Of a DNA stretch of 64,000 nt, positions 46,093 through 54,596 are shown piece by piece. The stretch spans positions 434,001 to 498,000 of the forward strand of contig NZ_BIME01000004.1 of NCBI RefSeq assembly GCF_004000925.1, given 5' to 3'. Each line of letters begins with the position of its first letter. Within the stretch, counting starts at the first letter, position 1. The notes below the pieces were generated by a model. That model made no database searches and was not told the DNA's origin. It saw only the letters and a program-made list of their open reading frames with translations. The position numbers and the translations under genes are program-made. The DNA comes from Paenibacillus illinoisensis NBRC 15959 (lineage in GTDB: Bacteria > Bacillota > Bacilli > Paenibacillales > Paenibacillaceae).

Positions 46093-46866
46093 TTAAGCTA
46101 AAATGTCAATCGATGTATTGGGGTTTAACATTGTCGAAGAATTGGAATGTTGTTTGTTGTCCATAACATCGTTGTTATCCGAAAGTATATCGTCTTTATT
46201 TTCCTTTTCCGCTTTCACCTCTTCTGTAGAAGTTTTCTCAGCAGTCGGTTCATTGCGTGGAGCTGTTTCGTTTATATCTTTGAGTAATTCCCCAATTTTC
46301 TTATCCGTACTTCTAATGTGGGATTTAACTTCCTGAACCATTTCTCGTTTCATCTGAAAAACGGTATGCTCTGCATTTTCAAGCATTACCGATTTGCCGT
46401 TATCTGCATGAGGATTACTATCTAATAAGGTACGATCAAATCGAACGCCGCCCTCAAGCGTGTTGATTGAACCTTGCATTTTCTCACGGGATCCAACCAG
46501 CTTTCCCAATTGATCGTATGTATTGCTATTCTTGATTACAGAACCGAGTGAGACCGTATCTTCAGGTTGAGATTCAGAACTCTTGGGCTTTTCATTCTCT
46601 TTTTGACGTGTCTTTTCCTGAATCTCTTCTGCTTTAATTTGAGCAATTTGAGCGTCAATTTCCTGGATACTGGAGTTCAGGGTTTGAATGCGCTGCATTT
46701 TCGTTTTTGTATCCAGCTTTTCATTGGATCTCACCGTTTGCATTTCTTCGCTTAGTCTTGCTTTTTGTTTCATTAAGTCCTGGATGATCTTGTCCGTTTT
46801 GGTAGCTGTATTACTGCTGCTCTGATTGGTTCCGGTGCTTCTGTTCGATGATGAAACGGATAACAT
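46093..46866 (-). CDS. FlxA-like coiled-coil protein
   Basis: A 257-residue hydrophilic protein without signal or membrane segment. A coiled coil spans about 25-85 ([19 protein letters not shown], then [25 protein letters not shown]), resembling the FlxA-like family often near flagellar genes in Bacilli. The rest is polar and low in complexity, with an acidic, Lys/Glu-rich end. ATG at 46866 follows AGGAGG; upstream in-frame codons to 46956 lack a site. No flagellar gene is nearby, so the role is unknown. Confidence 0.65.
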   Translation of the reverse strand: MLSVSSSNRSTGTNQSSSNTATKTDKIIQDLMKQKARLSEEMQTVRSNEKLDTKTKMQRIQTLNSSIQEIDAQIAQIKAEEIQEKTRQKENEKPKSSESQPEDTVSLGSVIKNSNTYDQLGKLVGSREKMQGSINTLEGGVRFDRTLLDSNPHADNGKSVMLENAEHTVFQMKREMVQEVKSHIRSTDKKIGELLKDINETAPRNEPTAEKTSTEEVKAEKENKDDILSDNNDVMDNKQHSNSSTMLNPNTSIDILA

Positions 46867-47066
46867 AGGATATTCCTCCTGGGTGTGATAGTCGCATGAT
46901 TTTTTTATCATACTTATTATAATATCGGAATTTTGGGTTATTCTGTTAAGAGACACTGAAACCTGCAGCAGCTAAGATGTATGGCAGTTTGATCAGTTCC
47001 GAAGTGAAAACTATAATATGAAAATAGACGAATAAATCTGACAGAGTGGAGAATACGGGGTGGGGT

Positions 47067-47705
47067 ATGTCTAAAATGTTTCGGAGTTTCATTTCCTCTG
47101 TCCTCAGGGTTACCAAAGGAAAGAAACGAATCAAATACGCAGCCATTTATCTTGCTGTTGCCGGTGCTTTGCATCGATTACTGGTTGAGAGTAGGCGTGA
47201 GCGATCCGCAGCCAAACGGCTGCAGCAGGATCTTCCTGTCGCAGAACTGAGGCAAATGAAGCTGGAACCGGGAGATATCGTTTACACGCCAAGTTCGGAA
47301 TCGACCTATTATGCAGGACATATGGGGATTATTGGGCTGGACGGCAAAGTGTATCATGTTCATCCTTATGGACCCGTGTTCGCCGATTCCCTGGAGTGGT
47401 ATCTTACCAGGTTCTATGAAGGAGATCGTTTCATTGTATTTCGTTCACGTTTAAACCAGGCTGGGCAGCGTGCGGCCGAGTGGGTGCACGATCACTACAA
47501 GCAGGTTAAGTTTTATCGATTGCAGACCAATTTGCGAAGCATTGAACGAAATTATTGCTCCAAATTTGTATATCAGGCCTATCAATTTACCTCGGGGCTG
47601 GATCTGTGGAGCAGAAAGTTTACCCGGTTTAATCAAGGGTACATCTATCCGTTCCGAATTGAGCGTTCACCTGCTTTGGAAGTATTGGGTACCTTTTATA
47701 AATAA
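47067..47705 (+). CDS. YiiX/YebB-like NlpC/P60-superfamily hydrolase
   Basis: A 212-residue protein with a basic N-terminus and possible membrane segment (about 20-40). A permuted papain-like fold is suggested by LEPGDIVYTPSSESTYYAGHMGIIG (His side) and RSIERNYCSKFVYQAYQF (Cys nucleophile). Such proteins are amidases or thioesterases acting on peptidoglycan or lipid amides; the substrate is not known here. The ATG at 47067 with GGGGTGGGG is preferred over a GTG at 47046. Confidence 0.7.
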   Translation: MSKMFRSFISSVLRVTKGKKRIKYAAIYLAVAGALHRLLVESRRERSAAKRLQQDLPVAELRQMKLEPGDIVYTPSSESTYYAGHMGIIGLDGKVYHVHPYGPVFADSLEWYLTRFYEGDRFIVFRSRLNQAGQRAAEWVHDHYKQVKFYRLQTNLRSIERNYCSKFVYQAYQFTSGLDLWSRKFTRFNQGYIYPFRIERSPALEVLGTFYK

Positions 47706-47723
47706 AGATTCAATACTGACATG

Positions 47724-47759
47724 GCTGTCCTTGGCCCTCCATAGGGAGGATAGCTTTTG
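47724..47759 (+). terminator. Terminator after the YiiX-like gene
   Basis: GCTGTCC pairs with GGATAGC and CCCT with AGGG inside; T-rich bases follow. Confidence 0.5.
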
Positions 47760-47936
47760 TCGGTTTTTTTTGATATGTATACTGAATAAAGACAGGAAAA
47801 GGCTCTAAAACGTCGAATAGATTATGAGATAGACGTGCACAACTGGGAATTGTATACATAATACCGGCAAGTTCAATTTGACCGGAGAACGATGAAGAAT
47901 GGCTGCAATTTAGTCTAGAGAAAGAGTGAGAGTGAG

Positions 47937-48152
47937 ATGAAATGGCTGGGCTTCTTACACGGATTCAGACGCAAACAAAACGTAGTGAAGCTATCGGACT
48001 ACACACCTAAAAAAGAAAGGAGGCACTACTGCTCCATTTGCAACAAAAAAGTTGAATCAGTAGTTTATTATGCAGCGCCTCAGGGAAATGTTGCAGGTGT
48101 ATGCAGTTCCTGTAAGCTGTTGGCGGATGAACGTGGAATGTACCCCATTTAA
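47937..48152 (+). CDS. Small zinc-ribbon protein
   Basis: A 71-residue basic protein with two Cys pairs, CSICNKKVESVVYYAAPQGN then CSSCKLLADERG (split at about residues 32-35 and 56-59), which should bind one zinc ion. No other domain. Ribosome binding site GAGAGTGAG before the ATG. Unknown role. It lies beside another Cys-pair protein (48242), and the two may be related in function. Confidence 0.6.
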   Translation: MKWLGFLHGFRRKQNVVKLSDYTPKKERRHYCSICNKKVESVVYYAAPQGNVAGVCSSCKLLADERGMYPI

Positions 48153-48163
48153 TAGGAAGAATC

Positions 48164-48205
48164 ATGCTCAGGAAATAACATTGCTTTGATTTATGAGCAT
48201 TTTTG
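48164..48205 (+). terminator. Terminator after the zinc-ribbon gene
   Basis: ATGCTCA pairs with TGAGCAT around a loop of about 23 bases, followed by a T-run. Confidence 0.5.
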
Positions 48206-48241
48206 TAGTACATTAGCAAATGTATTCGAAGGAGGATTCTA

Positions 48242-48718
48242 ATGTACTCAGGTAGACAAGACGATACTTTATACATCATGACCTACACCTTAAACAGCGG
48301 TATCAAGGGTACGGTTCCACTGTCTAATAAGCAGATTGTTGAGTGGCTGGATTGCTACAGAAATGAGAAGCGCTTCGTGACCGAGATTGGGAAAGAGTTC
48401 TTTGGATTGAATGCAGGCCTCGTGGCAGATTTCAAAGTTCAAAATCATTTATCCGATTATCAACAGACCATCATGCCCACACAGCAGCAGGATAATCTGG
48501 AACGCTTGTCCAGTGCATATAAATCAACCGAGCTATTGATGAAAATTGATTGCAAATGCGGTACGGCATATGTAACGGAATCTCCGTATAAGCGAACCAA
48601 ATGGTATTGTACGAAGTGTAAAGAGATTGTATTTCTGGACGCCAAAAAAGGAATGGTGGAAACGTCCCGCGGTGACGCATACTACATGACCAACAAATAT
48701 TTTGTTTCCCGCGACTAG
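48242..48718 (+). CDS. Unknown protein with C-terminal zinc ribbon
   Basis: A 158-residue protein. N-terminal 90 residues (TYTLNSGIKGTVPLSNKQIVEWLDCYRNEKRF) match nothing I can name. The C-terminal part has a clear zinc ribbon CKCGTAYVTE...WYCTKCKEIVF at about 105-130, used in RNA, DNA or protein contacts. Good site GAAGGAGG before the ATG. It is followed by two terminators. Likely a conserved Paenibacillus gene of unknown function. Confidence 0.65.
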   Translation: MYSGRQDDTLYIMTYTLNSGIKGTVPLSNKQIVEWLDCYRNEKRFVTEIGKEFFGLNAGLVADFKVQNHLSDYQQTIMPTQQQDNLERLSSAYKSTELLMKIDCKCGTAYVTESPYKRTKWYCTKCKEIVFLDAKKGMVETSRGDAYYMTNKYFVSRD

Positions 48719-48737
48719 TGGGAGACTACGAATTAGA

Positions 48738-48763
48738 GCACCGCTTTGAAGCGGTGCTTTTTT
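48738..48763 (+). terminator. Terminator after the zinc-ribbon protein gene (48242)
   Basis: AGCACCGCTT pairs perfectly with AAGCGGTGCT around a 3-4 base loop, then six T. Confidence 0.85.
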
Positions 48764-48806
48764 GTAATGAATGTTGAACCGGGTAGAGCGAATGCAGTGG
48801 TTGAGC

Positions 48807-48832
48807 AAAAAAAGCCCTTCAGGGCTTTTTAA
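48807..48832. terminator. Second terminator, probably for tdk on the minus strand
   Basis: AAAAAGCCCT pairs with AGGGCTTTTT around a 2-base loop; A- and T-runs on both sides allow either direction. A further pair GGCAGGT/ACCTGCC follows at 48838-48876. Confidence 0.75.
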
Positions 48833-48897
48833 GAACAGGCAGGTCTGACTCAGAGTTCTGTCTCAGAGAACCTGCCGAATATATAATAAAAGCTGAA

Positions 48898-49491
48898 CTA
48901 GCATTCTACTTTGTGAGGAGGAATGAAACAGCAGCGGCAGCGTGGTTCGTAGGCTTCCGAATCGCCAATCATGACAACCGGACCAAGAGTGACTGGCTCT
49001 CCATTCACAATACGTTGAGTGAAGGCAGCATCAGGGCTTCCGCAAACCGCACAGAATGCGGAGAGTTTCTCAATGTCATCTGCCATGGCGAGCAGGCCCC
49101 CAATATATCCGAATTCCTTGCCTCGATAATCCATATTAAGACCATCTACAATCACGTGTTTGCCGCAATAGGCAAGCTCGGAGACGAGGTCCATAATGGC
49201 ACTGCTGAAAAATTGCACTTCATCAAAAGCAACCACATCAGCATCTTTGGTCTGGGCAAGAATCATCTCCACGGATTCCGGAGTTAATTGCCGGGGGATG
49301 GAATGGGCGGGAAGGCGATATCCGATTCGGCTGACAATCTCGTCCTGAGCAAACCGATCATCTTCGGCTGGTTTGTAAGCAACGACCTTTTTACGGCCAA
49401 ATTGAATCAATTTCTGACAACGGCGAATGAGTTCACCGGATTTTTCACTGAACATGGGTCCAGTAATTACGGTAATACGTCCTGTTTGCAC
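48898..49491 (-). CDS. tdk: Thymidine kinase with altered P-loop
   Basis: A 197-residue type II thymidine kinase for pyrimidine salvage. Normal features: VVAFDEVQFF (catalytic Glu), DGLNMDYRGKEFG, the lasso region, and zinc Cys pairs CAVCGSPDAAFTQR and CRCC. The P-loop, usually GPMFSGKSEEL, reads GPMFSEKSGEL: the glycine before the essential Lys17 is Glu16, and the following Glu is Gly19. The DNA at 49434-49460 is unambiguous. The GTG at 49491 follows GAGAGGAG; upstream codons to 49554 have no site. Confidence 0.92.
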   Translation of the reverse strand: MQTGRITVITGPMFSEKSGELIRRCQKLIQFGRKKVVAYKPAEDDRFAQDEIVSRIGYRLPAHSIPRQLTPESVEMILAQTKDADVVAFDEVQFFSSAIMDLVSELAYCGKHVIVDGLNMDYRGKEFGYIGGLLAMADDIEKLSAFCAVCGSPDAAFTQRIVNGEPVTLGPVVMIGDSEAYEPRCRCCFIPPHKVEC

Positions 49492-49669
49492 GGTGCTGCT
49501 ACTCCTCTCACATACGGATTCAACAAAAAAAGCGACCATTACAGAGTACCACAAAATCTCCGTTCAGAGCTAGAACTAATCCAAGCTGCTTTGTGTTACT
49601 ATATGGATTATTACACTGTTGGTAACGGCAGTTGTGAAGCTGTAGTATTGGAAAAGAGGTGTTTTACAA

Positions 49670-49882
49670 GTGAATGAAGCGATAAATGAAATGCAGCAGC
49701 GGTATGAGGAATTAAAGGGACAGGCTGTCCTTCATGAAGGCGCGCAGGCACTGATTGCCGATCTGTTTGCGGAAATAGAGCGGCTGCAGGCCAGCAATTT
49801 AACCCTGCGCAGAACCATTCTGAAGTCTTCTTCCAAAGAGTCCCGGATGTCAACAAAGCTGAGGGATGCATTATACGAATAA
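49670..49882 (+). CDS. Small coiled-coil protein
   Basis: A 70-residue helical protein (EMQQRYEELKGQAVLHEGAQALIADLFAEIERLQASNL) with heptad-like spacing and a polar, Ser/Lys-rich end. GTG start, AGAGGTG upstream. No family is recognised. It faces the convergent channel-like gene closely (8 bases). Confidence 0.55.
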   Translation: MNEAINEMQQRYEELKGQAVLHEGAQALIADLFAEIERLQASNLTLRRTILKSSSKESRMSTKLRDALYE

Positions 49883-49890
49883 CCCGGAGA

Positions 49891-50238
49891 TCACTCCGGG
49901 TTCTCTTCTGTCTGCAATTTGCGAGGAAATAGAATACCTGCTGTAATTCTGGCAATCATGGCAAAGGTAAGGCCAATGCCGGCATACATGTAGATCACGG
50001 TAAATGCTTTGCTGAAACCGGTGGTAGGCACAAATTCAGGATGCCCCACCGTCGTCAGAGTCACGGCACAGAAATAAAGCGCATCGATCCAGTGCAGCCC
50101 TTCCACACGAGTATAGAACAACGTTCCTGACAGCAGTGTTGCTGCAGTCAAGATAAAGAGTGCGAGAAACTTGGGGTCCTTGAACGCGTGGAAAATGCCC
50201 TTGAGCAACCTTTGCAGCGTCATGAGAAACGATATCAT
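49891..50238 (-). CDS. Two-helix K+ channel-like protein with altered filter
   Basis: A 115-residue membrane protein with the pattern of a 2-TM ion channel: helix about 24-42, pore helix and filter region at 55-70 (YFCAVTLTTVGHPEFVP), second helix about 78-100 (FTVIYMYAGIGLTFAMIA). The selectivity filter, usually TVGYGD, reads TVGHPE (residues 63-68). No cytoplasmic RCK domain. It may conduct differently, gate another subunit, or be a non-conducting member. Start ATG with AGGATGG upstream. Confidence 0.8.
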   Translation of the reverse strand: MISFLMTLQRLLKGIFHAFKDPKFLALFILTAATLLSGTLFYTRVEGLHWIDALYFCAVTLTTVGHPEFVPTTGFSKAFTVIYMYAGIGLTFAMIARITAGILFPRKLQTEENPE

Positions 50239-50380
50239 GTTAAACCATCCTGTCTTTTTTTGATGTCGATCATTCGCATCATTTTCTTCTAGTTACGTGC
50301 GGGATGATGCTGAGATATCCATGTGAATAAATAAGCATTATACCTGATCCTGATTGAATGATAAAGCTGGGGAGAACAGC

Positions 50381-50411
50381 AAAAAGCCCGGACTTATGAA
50401 AGCTTGCCGGG
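50381..50411 (-). terminator. Terminator of the DUF2627 gene (minus strand)
   Basis: CCCGG (50387-50391) pairs with CCGGG (50407-50411); on the minus strand five T follow. It overlaps the gene's last codons. Confidence 0.6.
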
Positions 50412-50711
50412 TGTCTCTGCCTGTTCGGTTGTGTTTTTGGAACGGAAACGGGGACCCACATAATTGCGTTTACGGTCACGGAACAAAATCCAGCCCCCCA
50501 AGAAACTCATGCCTGCAGCAAACAGGAGAAGCCCGCCTCCAAAGGAAAGCCACTGGAATCCTGGTGAGATCTGATCATTCCCGTGCTCAGCATAATATAG
50601 GAAAAGGGCGTCTTTCATCATCAAAAAACCTTTCATGGCCATTAGTCCAGGAATAACCAAGACCAAAATCGCCAAAAACCGTGCAAAGACCAGTCTAGTA
50701 TTCATCACCAT
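50394..50711 (-). CDS. DUF2627 membrane protein (YqzF-like)
   Basis: A 105-residue protein with two to three membrane segments (about 12-30 and 58-80) and a basic tail. MVMNTRLVFARFLAILVLVIPGLMAMKGFLMMKDALF is close to B. subtilis YqzF as I remember it, a DUF2627 protein encoded near the bkd operon, as here. AGAAGGGG precedes the ATG. Function unknown. Confidence 0.8.
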   Translation of the reverse strand: MVMNTRLVFARFLAILVLVIPGLMAMKGFLMMKDALFLYYAEHGNDQISPGFQWLSFGGGLLLFAAGMSFLGGWILFRDRKRNYVGPRFRSKNTTEQAETPGKLS

Positions 50712-50820
50712 TTAACCCCTTCTGCCAAATGTCGACGTAAAATAAAGGTTGCGCTTACAGGTCATGCCTGATTCCATCATAGCTTGGTTTGTGCACGCTG
50801 TCCATGTGTTAGGACAAACT

Positions 50821-50849
50821 TTGAGTTGACTGCCCAAGGGGAGTACAAT
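50821..50849 (+). promoter_or_regulatory. Possible sigma-A promoter of the lpdV-bkd operon
   Basis: TTGAGT, 17 bases, TACAAT, about 90 bases before lpdV. No sigma-54 -12/-24 pair, used by the B. subtilis bkd operon, could be seen. Confidence 0.45.
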
Positions 50850-50941
50850 GGAATATAGTAAAGTTCTGCAAAAGGCTTTTCATCATCATCAACATCGTTC
50901 CATTCATAACGAAATCATATTGATAGAGGAGAACATAAAAG

Positions 50942-52366
50942 ATGCCAATTACATGTGATGTTGCCATTCTCGGAGGAGGAACCGGAGGTTACGTTGCCGC
51001 GATTCGTGCTGCCCAGTTGGGCAAACAGGTCGTCATTATCGAGAAGGACAAGCTTGGGGGCACCTGCCTGCATCGCGGATGTATTCCCAGCAAGGCGCTG
51101 CTGAGAAGTGCAGAAGTATACGCAGAGATTCAAGAGAGCGAATCGTATGGAATTGAGACAGCTGGAGCAACCCTTGTTTTTCCCAAAGTACAGGCCCGTA
51201 AGGATGCCATTGTAGAACAGCTTCATCAGGGCGTCCAATATTTGATGAAAAAAAATAAGATTCAGGTCGTACAGGCCAAAGGCCGTGTCATCGGACCATC
51301 CATTTTCTCGCCGCAGAGCGGAGCCGTAGCTGTAGAGTTTGAAGATGGAGAGATGGATACGGTTGTGCCGACCAATCTCATTATCGCAACCGGGTCACGT
51401 CCGCGTGTACTTCCGGGACTTGAACCGGATGGCCGGTATATCATGAGCAGTGACGAAGCTCTGCGAATGGATGAACTGCCAACATCAATCATCATCGTGG
51501 GTGGTGGCGTGATTGGGCTGGAATGGGCATCCATGCTGAATGACTTCGGGGTGGACATTACGGTTGTTGAGGCTGCCGATCATGTATTACCCGCAGAAGA
51601 CGAGGACGTGGCAAGGGAGATGCAGCGGTTGCTCGGCAAACGCGGAGTACGCTTCCTGACAAAGGCTAAAATCATGCCAGAATCTTATGAGGCTGGTCAA
51701 GAGGGCGTTCGAATTGATGTTCAGATTAATGACGATCAGCAGGAGACGCTCAGTGCGGACAAAATGCTGATATCCGTCGGGCGGCAGGCTAATGTTGAAA
51801 ATATCGGACTCGAAAACACGGATATCAAACTGGATCGTGGATTCATCGCGGTAAATAAACATCTGCAGACCGGTGAAGGGCATATTTACGCCATTGGAGA
51901 TGTTATTGGCGGATTACAGCTTGCGCATGCAGCGAGTCATGAAGGCATTCTGGCCGTGAATCATCTGGCAGGTGAAACCGTTCATGCCGTCGAATCCCAT
52001 CGTATTCCGCGGTGTGTGTACACTCGTCCTGAAGCTGCAAGCATAGGGTTTACGGAACGTGAAGCAAAAGAGCGCGGCTTCGATGTCAAGACCGGCAAGT
52101 TTCCATTTCAGGCGAATGGTAAATCGCTCGTTCATGGAAACCGGGATGGTTTTGTGAAGGTAATCGCCGATGCCAAGACGAATGATATATTGGGTGTACA
52201 TATGATTGGTACCCATGTGACGGAACTGATTGCAGAGGCTTCACTGGCACAAATGCTGGACGCGACGCCTTGGGAAGTAGGCCAGACGATCCATCCCCAT
52301 CCTTCCCTGTCCGAAATTATGGGTGAAGCGATGTTGGCCGTAGACGGAAAGGCCATTGGAATGTAA
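50942..52366 (+). CDS. lpdV: Dihydrolipoyl dehydrogenase (E3) of the branched-chain complex
   Basis: A 474-residue flavoprotein that reoxidises lipoamide using NAD. FAD site AILGGGTGGYVAAIRAAQLG, redox disulfide GGTCLHRGCIPSK, NAD site IIIVGGGVIGLEWASML, and the C-terminal His-Glu pair HPHPSLSEIMGEA, all intact. First gene of lpdV-bkdAA-bkdAB-bkdB; in B. subtilis it is preceded by ptb-bcd-buk, which are absent here. Confidence 0.95.
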   Translation: MPITCDVAILGGGTGGYVAAIRAAQLGKQVVIIEKDKLGGTCLHRGCIPSKALLRSAEVYAEIQESESYGIETAGATLVFPKVQARKDAIVEQLHQGVQYLMKKNKIQVVQAKGRVIGPSIFSPQSGAVAVEFEDGEMDTVVPTNLIIATGSRPRVLPGLEPDGRYIMSSDEALRMDELPTSIIIVGGGVIGLEWASMLNDFGVDITVVEAADHVLPAEDEDVAREMQRLLGKRGVRFLTKAKIMPESYEAGQEGVRIDVQINDDQQETLSADKMLISVGRQANVENIGLENTDIKLDRGFIAVNKHLQTGEGHIYAIGDVIGGLQLAHAASHEGILAVNHLAGETVHAVESHRIPRCVYTRPEAASIGFTEREAKERGFDVKTGKFPFQANGKSLVHGNRDGFVKVIADAKTNDILGVHMIGTHVTELIAEASLAQMLDATPWEVGQTIHPHPSLSEIMGEAMLAVDGKAIGM

Positions 52367-52506
52367 GTCTGAACAGGCTTATAAGAAAGGTCCTTTCCTT
52401 TTTTGGGCAAAAGGGATTATAATAAGGTTAAGCCAAGTCTTAGTACCAGGTTATAAGATCGGGTTGTAAGACGGGCACAGGCTCTGATTAAAAGGAGGTA
52501 CCTCAT

Positions 52507-53535
52507 ATGAGTTCACAAGGTACTGCAGATGCGGTCCACCGCCATGAACAGCTGGGACTTAGCGATGGAGAAGTATTGGACATGTACAAATACATGCTGC
52601 TTGCACGCAAGTTTGATGAACGTTGCTTGCTCTTGCAGCGGGCCGGCAAAATTAACTTTCACGTATCCGGTGTAGGTCAGGAAGCTGCGCAAGTGGGTGC
52701 TGCTTTTGGACTGGACCGGGATCACGATTATTACTTACCTTATTACCGCGATTACGGCTTCGTATTGGCGGTAGGCATGACGCCTCGCGAGCTGATGCTC
52801 TCTGCATTTGCCAAGGCGGAAGATCCGAATAGCGGCGGCCGTCAGATGCCAGGGCATTTTGGTCATAAAAAGCTGCGAATTGTTACGGGCTCAAGCCCGG
52901 TTACTACTCAAGTACCTCATGCCGTAGGTTTTGCACTGGCAGCAAAAATGCAGAAAAAAGAATTTGTTTCATTTGTTACGTTTGGTGAAGGCTCAAGTAA
53001 CCAGGGAGACTTCCACGAAGGAGCTAACTTCGCTGGAGTTCACAAGCTGCCTGTCATTATTATGTGTGAGAACAACCAGTACGCCATCTCGGTTCCGGTC
53101 CATAAGCAGCTTAGCGGCAAGATATCGGATCGCGCACTGGGGTACGGCTTCCCTGGATTACGGGTTGACGGCAATGATGCGCTTGAAGTATATGCTGCCG
53201 TCAAAGAAGCGCGCCGCCGTGCCATTGCCGGTGAAGGCCCTACCCTGATTGAAGCCATGATGTACCGTTTATCTCCTCACTCCACTTCCGACAATGATCT
53301 GGCTTACCGGACCAAGGAAGAGGTTGACGAGAATTGGAAGAAGGACGGCGTTCTTCGGATGAAAAATTATTTGATTGATTGTGGCATCTGGGACGAAGCC
53401 CGGGATGCGGATCTGGCTTCCCAGCTCGCGCTGGAAATGAAAGAAGCGACTGAATATGCAGACAACGCGCCATATCCGAAACCTGAGGATACTCTGACGC
53501 ACGTTTACGCGGACAGCGAAGAAGGGGGACGGTAA
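52507..53535 (+). CDS. bkdAA: Branched-chain 2-oxoacid dehydrogenase E1 alpha
   Basis: A 342-residue thiamine-diphosphate E1 subunit. ThDP/Mg motif in TFGEGSSNQGDFHEGANFAGVHKLPVI (GDG-type, here GEG) and the phosphorylation-loop region SPHSTSDNDLAYR. It decarboxylates the 2-oxoacids of Val, Leu and Ile, which provides branched primers for anteiso/iso fatty acids. Ribosome binding site AAAAGGAGG. bkdAB starts 2 bases after its stop. Confidence 0.95.
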   Translation: MSSQGTADAVHRHEQLGLSDGEVLDMYKYMLLARKFDERCLLLQRAGKINFHVSGVGQEAAQVGAAFGLDRDHDYYLPYYRDYGFVLAVGMTPRELMLSAFAKAEDPNSGGRQMPGHFGHKKLRIVTGSSPVTTQVPHAVGFALAAKMQKKEFVSFVTFGEGSSNQGDFHEGANFAGVHKLPVIIMCENNQYAISVPVHKQLSGKISDRALGYGFPGLRVDGNDALEVYAAVKEARRRAIAGEGPTLIEAMMYRLSPHSTSDNDLAYRTKEEVDENWKKDGVLRMKNYLIDCGIWDEARDADLASQLALEMKEATEYADNAPYPKPEDTLTHVYADSEEGGR

Positions 53536-53537
53536 TC

Positions 53538-54524
53538 ATGGCGGTTATGGAATATATCGATGCGATCCGTCTTGCGATGAAAGAAGAGATGGAGCGAGAC
53601 GAGAATGTCTTTGTACTGGGTGAAGACGTCGGTGTCAAAGGCGGCGTGTTTACCACAACCAAAGGCTTGCAAGAGCAATTCGGCGAGATGCGTGTGATGG
53701 ATACACCTTTGTCCGAATCGGCCATTGCAGGGGTAGCCATTGGGGCGGCTATGTATGGCATGAAGCCAATTGCGGAGATGCAATATTCAGACTTTATGCT
53801 GCCGGCAACCAATCAGATCATTAGTGAAGCGGCCAAAATCCGCTATCGTTCCAACAATGACTGGAGCTGTCCGATTGTTATCCGTGCGCCGATTGGCGGA
53901 GGGATCTTCGGAGGATTGTATCATTCACAATGTCCGGAATCCATTTTCTTTGGTACACCTGGTTTGAAAATCATCGCTCCTTACTCGGCATACGACGCCA
54001 AAGGTTTGCTCAAAGCTGCCGTCCGCGACCCGGATCCGGTACTGTTCTTCGAAAATAAGAAGTGTTACAAGCTGATTAAAGAAGACGTACCAGAGGATGA
54101 TTACATCGTTCCGATCGGCAAAGCAAATGTGCTTCGCGAAGGTGCGGATATCACGGTTATCGGGTACAGCCAGCCGCTGCATTTTGTAATGCAGGCTGCG
54201 GAAGAACTGGAACGAGAAGAAGGGATTACTTCCCACGTTCTGGATCTGCGTACACTGCAGCCGCTTGACCGTGAAGCGATCATTGCTTCCGCTCGTCAGA
54301 CAGGCAAGGTGCTCATTGTTCATGAGGACAACAAAACAGGTGGTGTTGGTGCCGAAGTTGCGGCTATTATCAGCGAAGAGTGCCTGTTCGATCTGGATGC
54401 ACCTATTCAGCGTCTTTGCGGACCGGACGTACCGGCAATGCCAATTAGCCCGACGCTGGAGAAATTCTACATGCTTAGCAAGGATAAAGCGAAGGAAGCC
54501 ATGCGCACCCTTGCGGAGTATTAA
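53538..54524 (+). CDS. bkdAB: Branched-chain 2-oxoacid dehydrogenase E1 beta
   Basis: A 328-residue partner of E1 alpha, a transketolase-like pyrimidine-binding plus C-terminal domain. Signature segments: VFVLGEDVGVKGGVFTTTKGL, DTPLSESAIAGVAIGAAMYG, FGGLYHSQCPESIF and SHVLDLRTLQPLDREAI. Site GGGGG before the ATG. Confidence 0.95.
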   Translation: MAVMEYIDAIRLAMKEEMERDENVFVLGEDVGVKGGVFTTTKGLQEQFGEMRVMDTPLSESAIAGVAIGAAMYGMKPIAEMQYSDFMLPATNQIISEAAKIRYRSNNDWSCPIVIRAPIGGGIFGGLYHSQCPESIFFGTPGLKIIAPYSAYDAKGLLKAAVRDPDPVLFFENKKCYKLIKEDVPEDDYIVPIGKANVLREGADITVIGYSQPLHFVMQAAEELEREEGITSHVLDLRTLQPLDREAIIASARQTGKVLIVHEDNKTGGVGAEVAAIISEECLFDLDAPIQRLCGPDVPAMPISPTLEKFYMLSKDKAKEAMRTLAEY

Positions 54525-54596
54525 TTCGGTTGGTCATAAGTTTCGACAATCTATTCGAAAAAAAGGTTAAAAGCAAAGTTTGGAGTGATATAACAA

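Noticed and set aside
49288-49677. 129-codon plus-strand frame opposite tdk
   Set aside because: Antisense to tdk, odd composition, no ribosome binding site.
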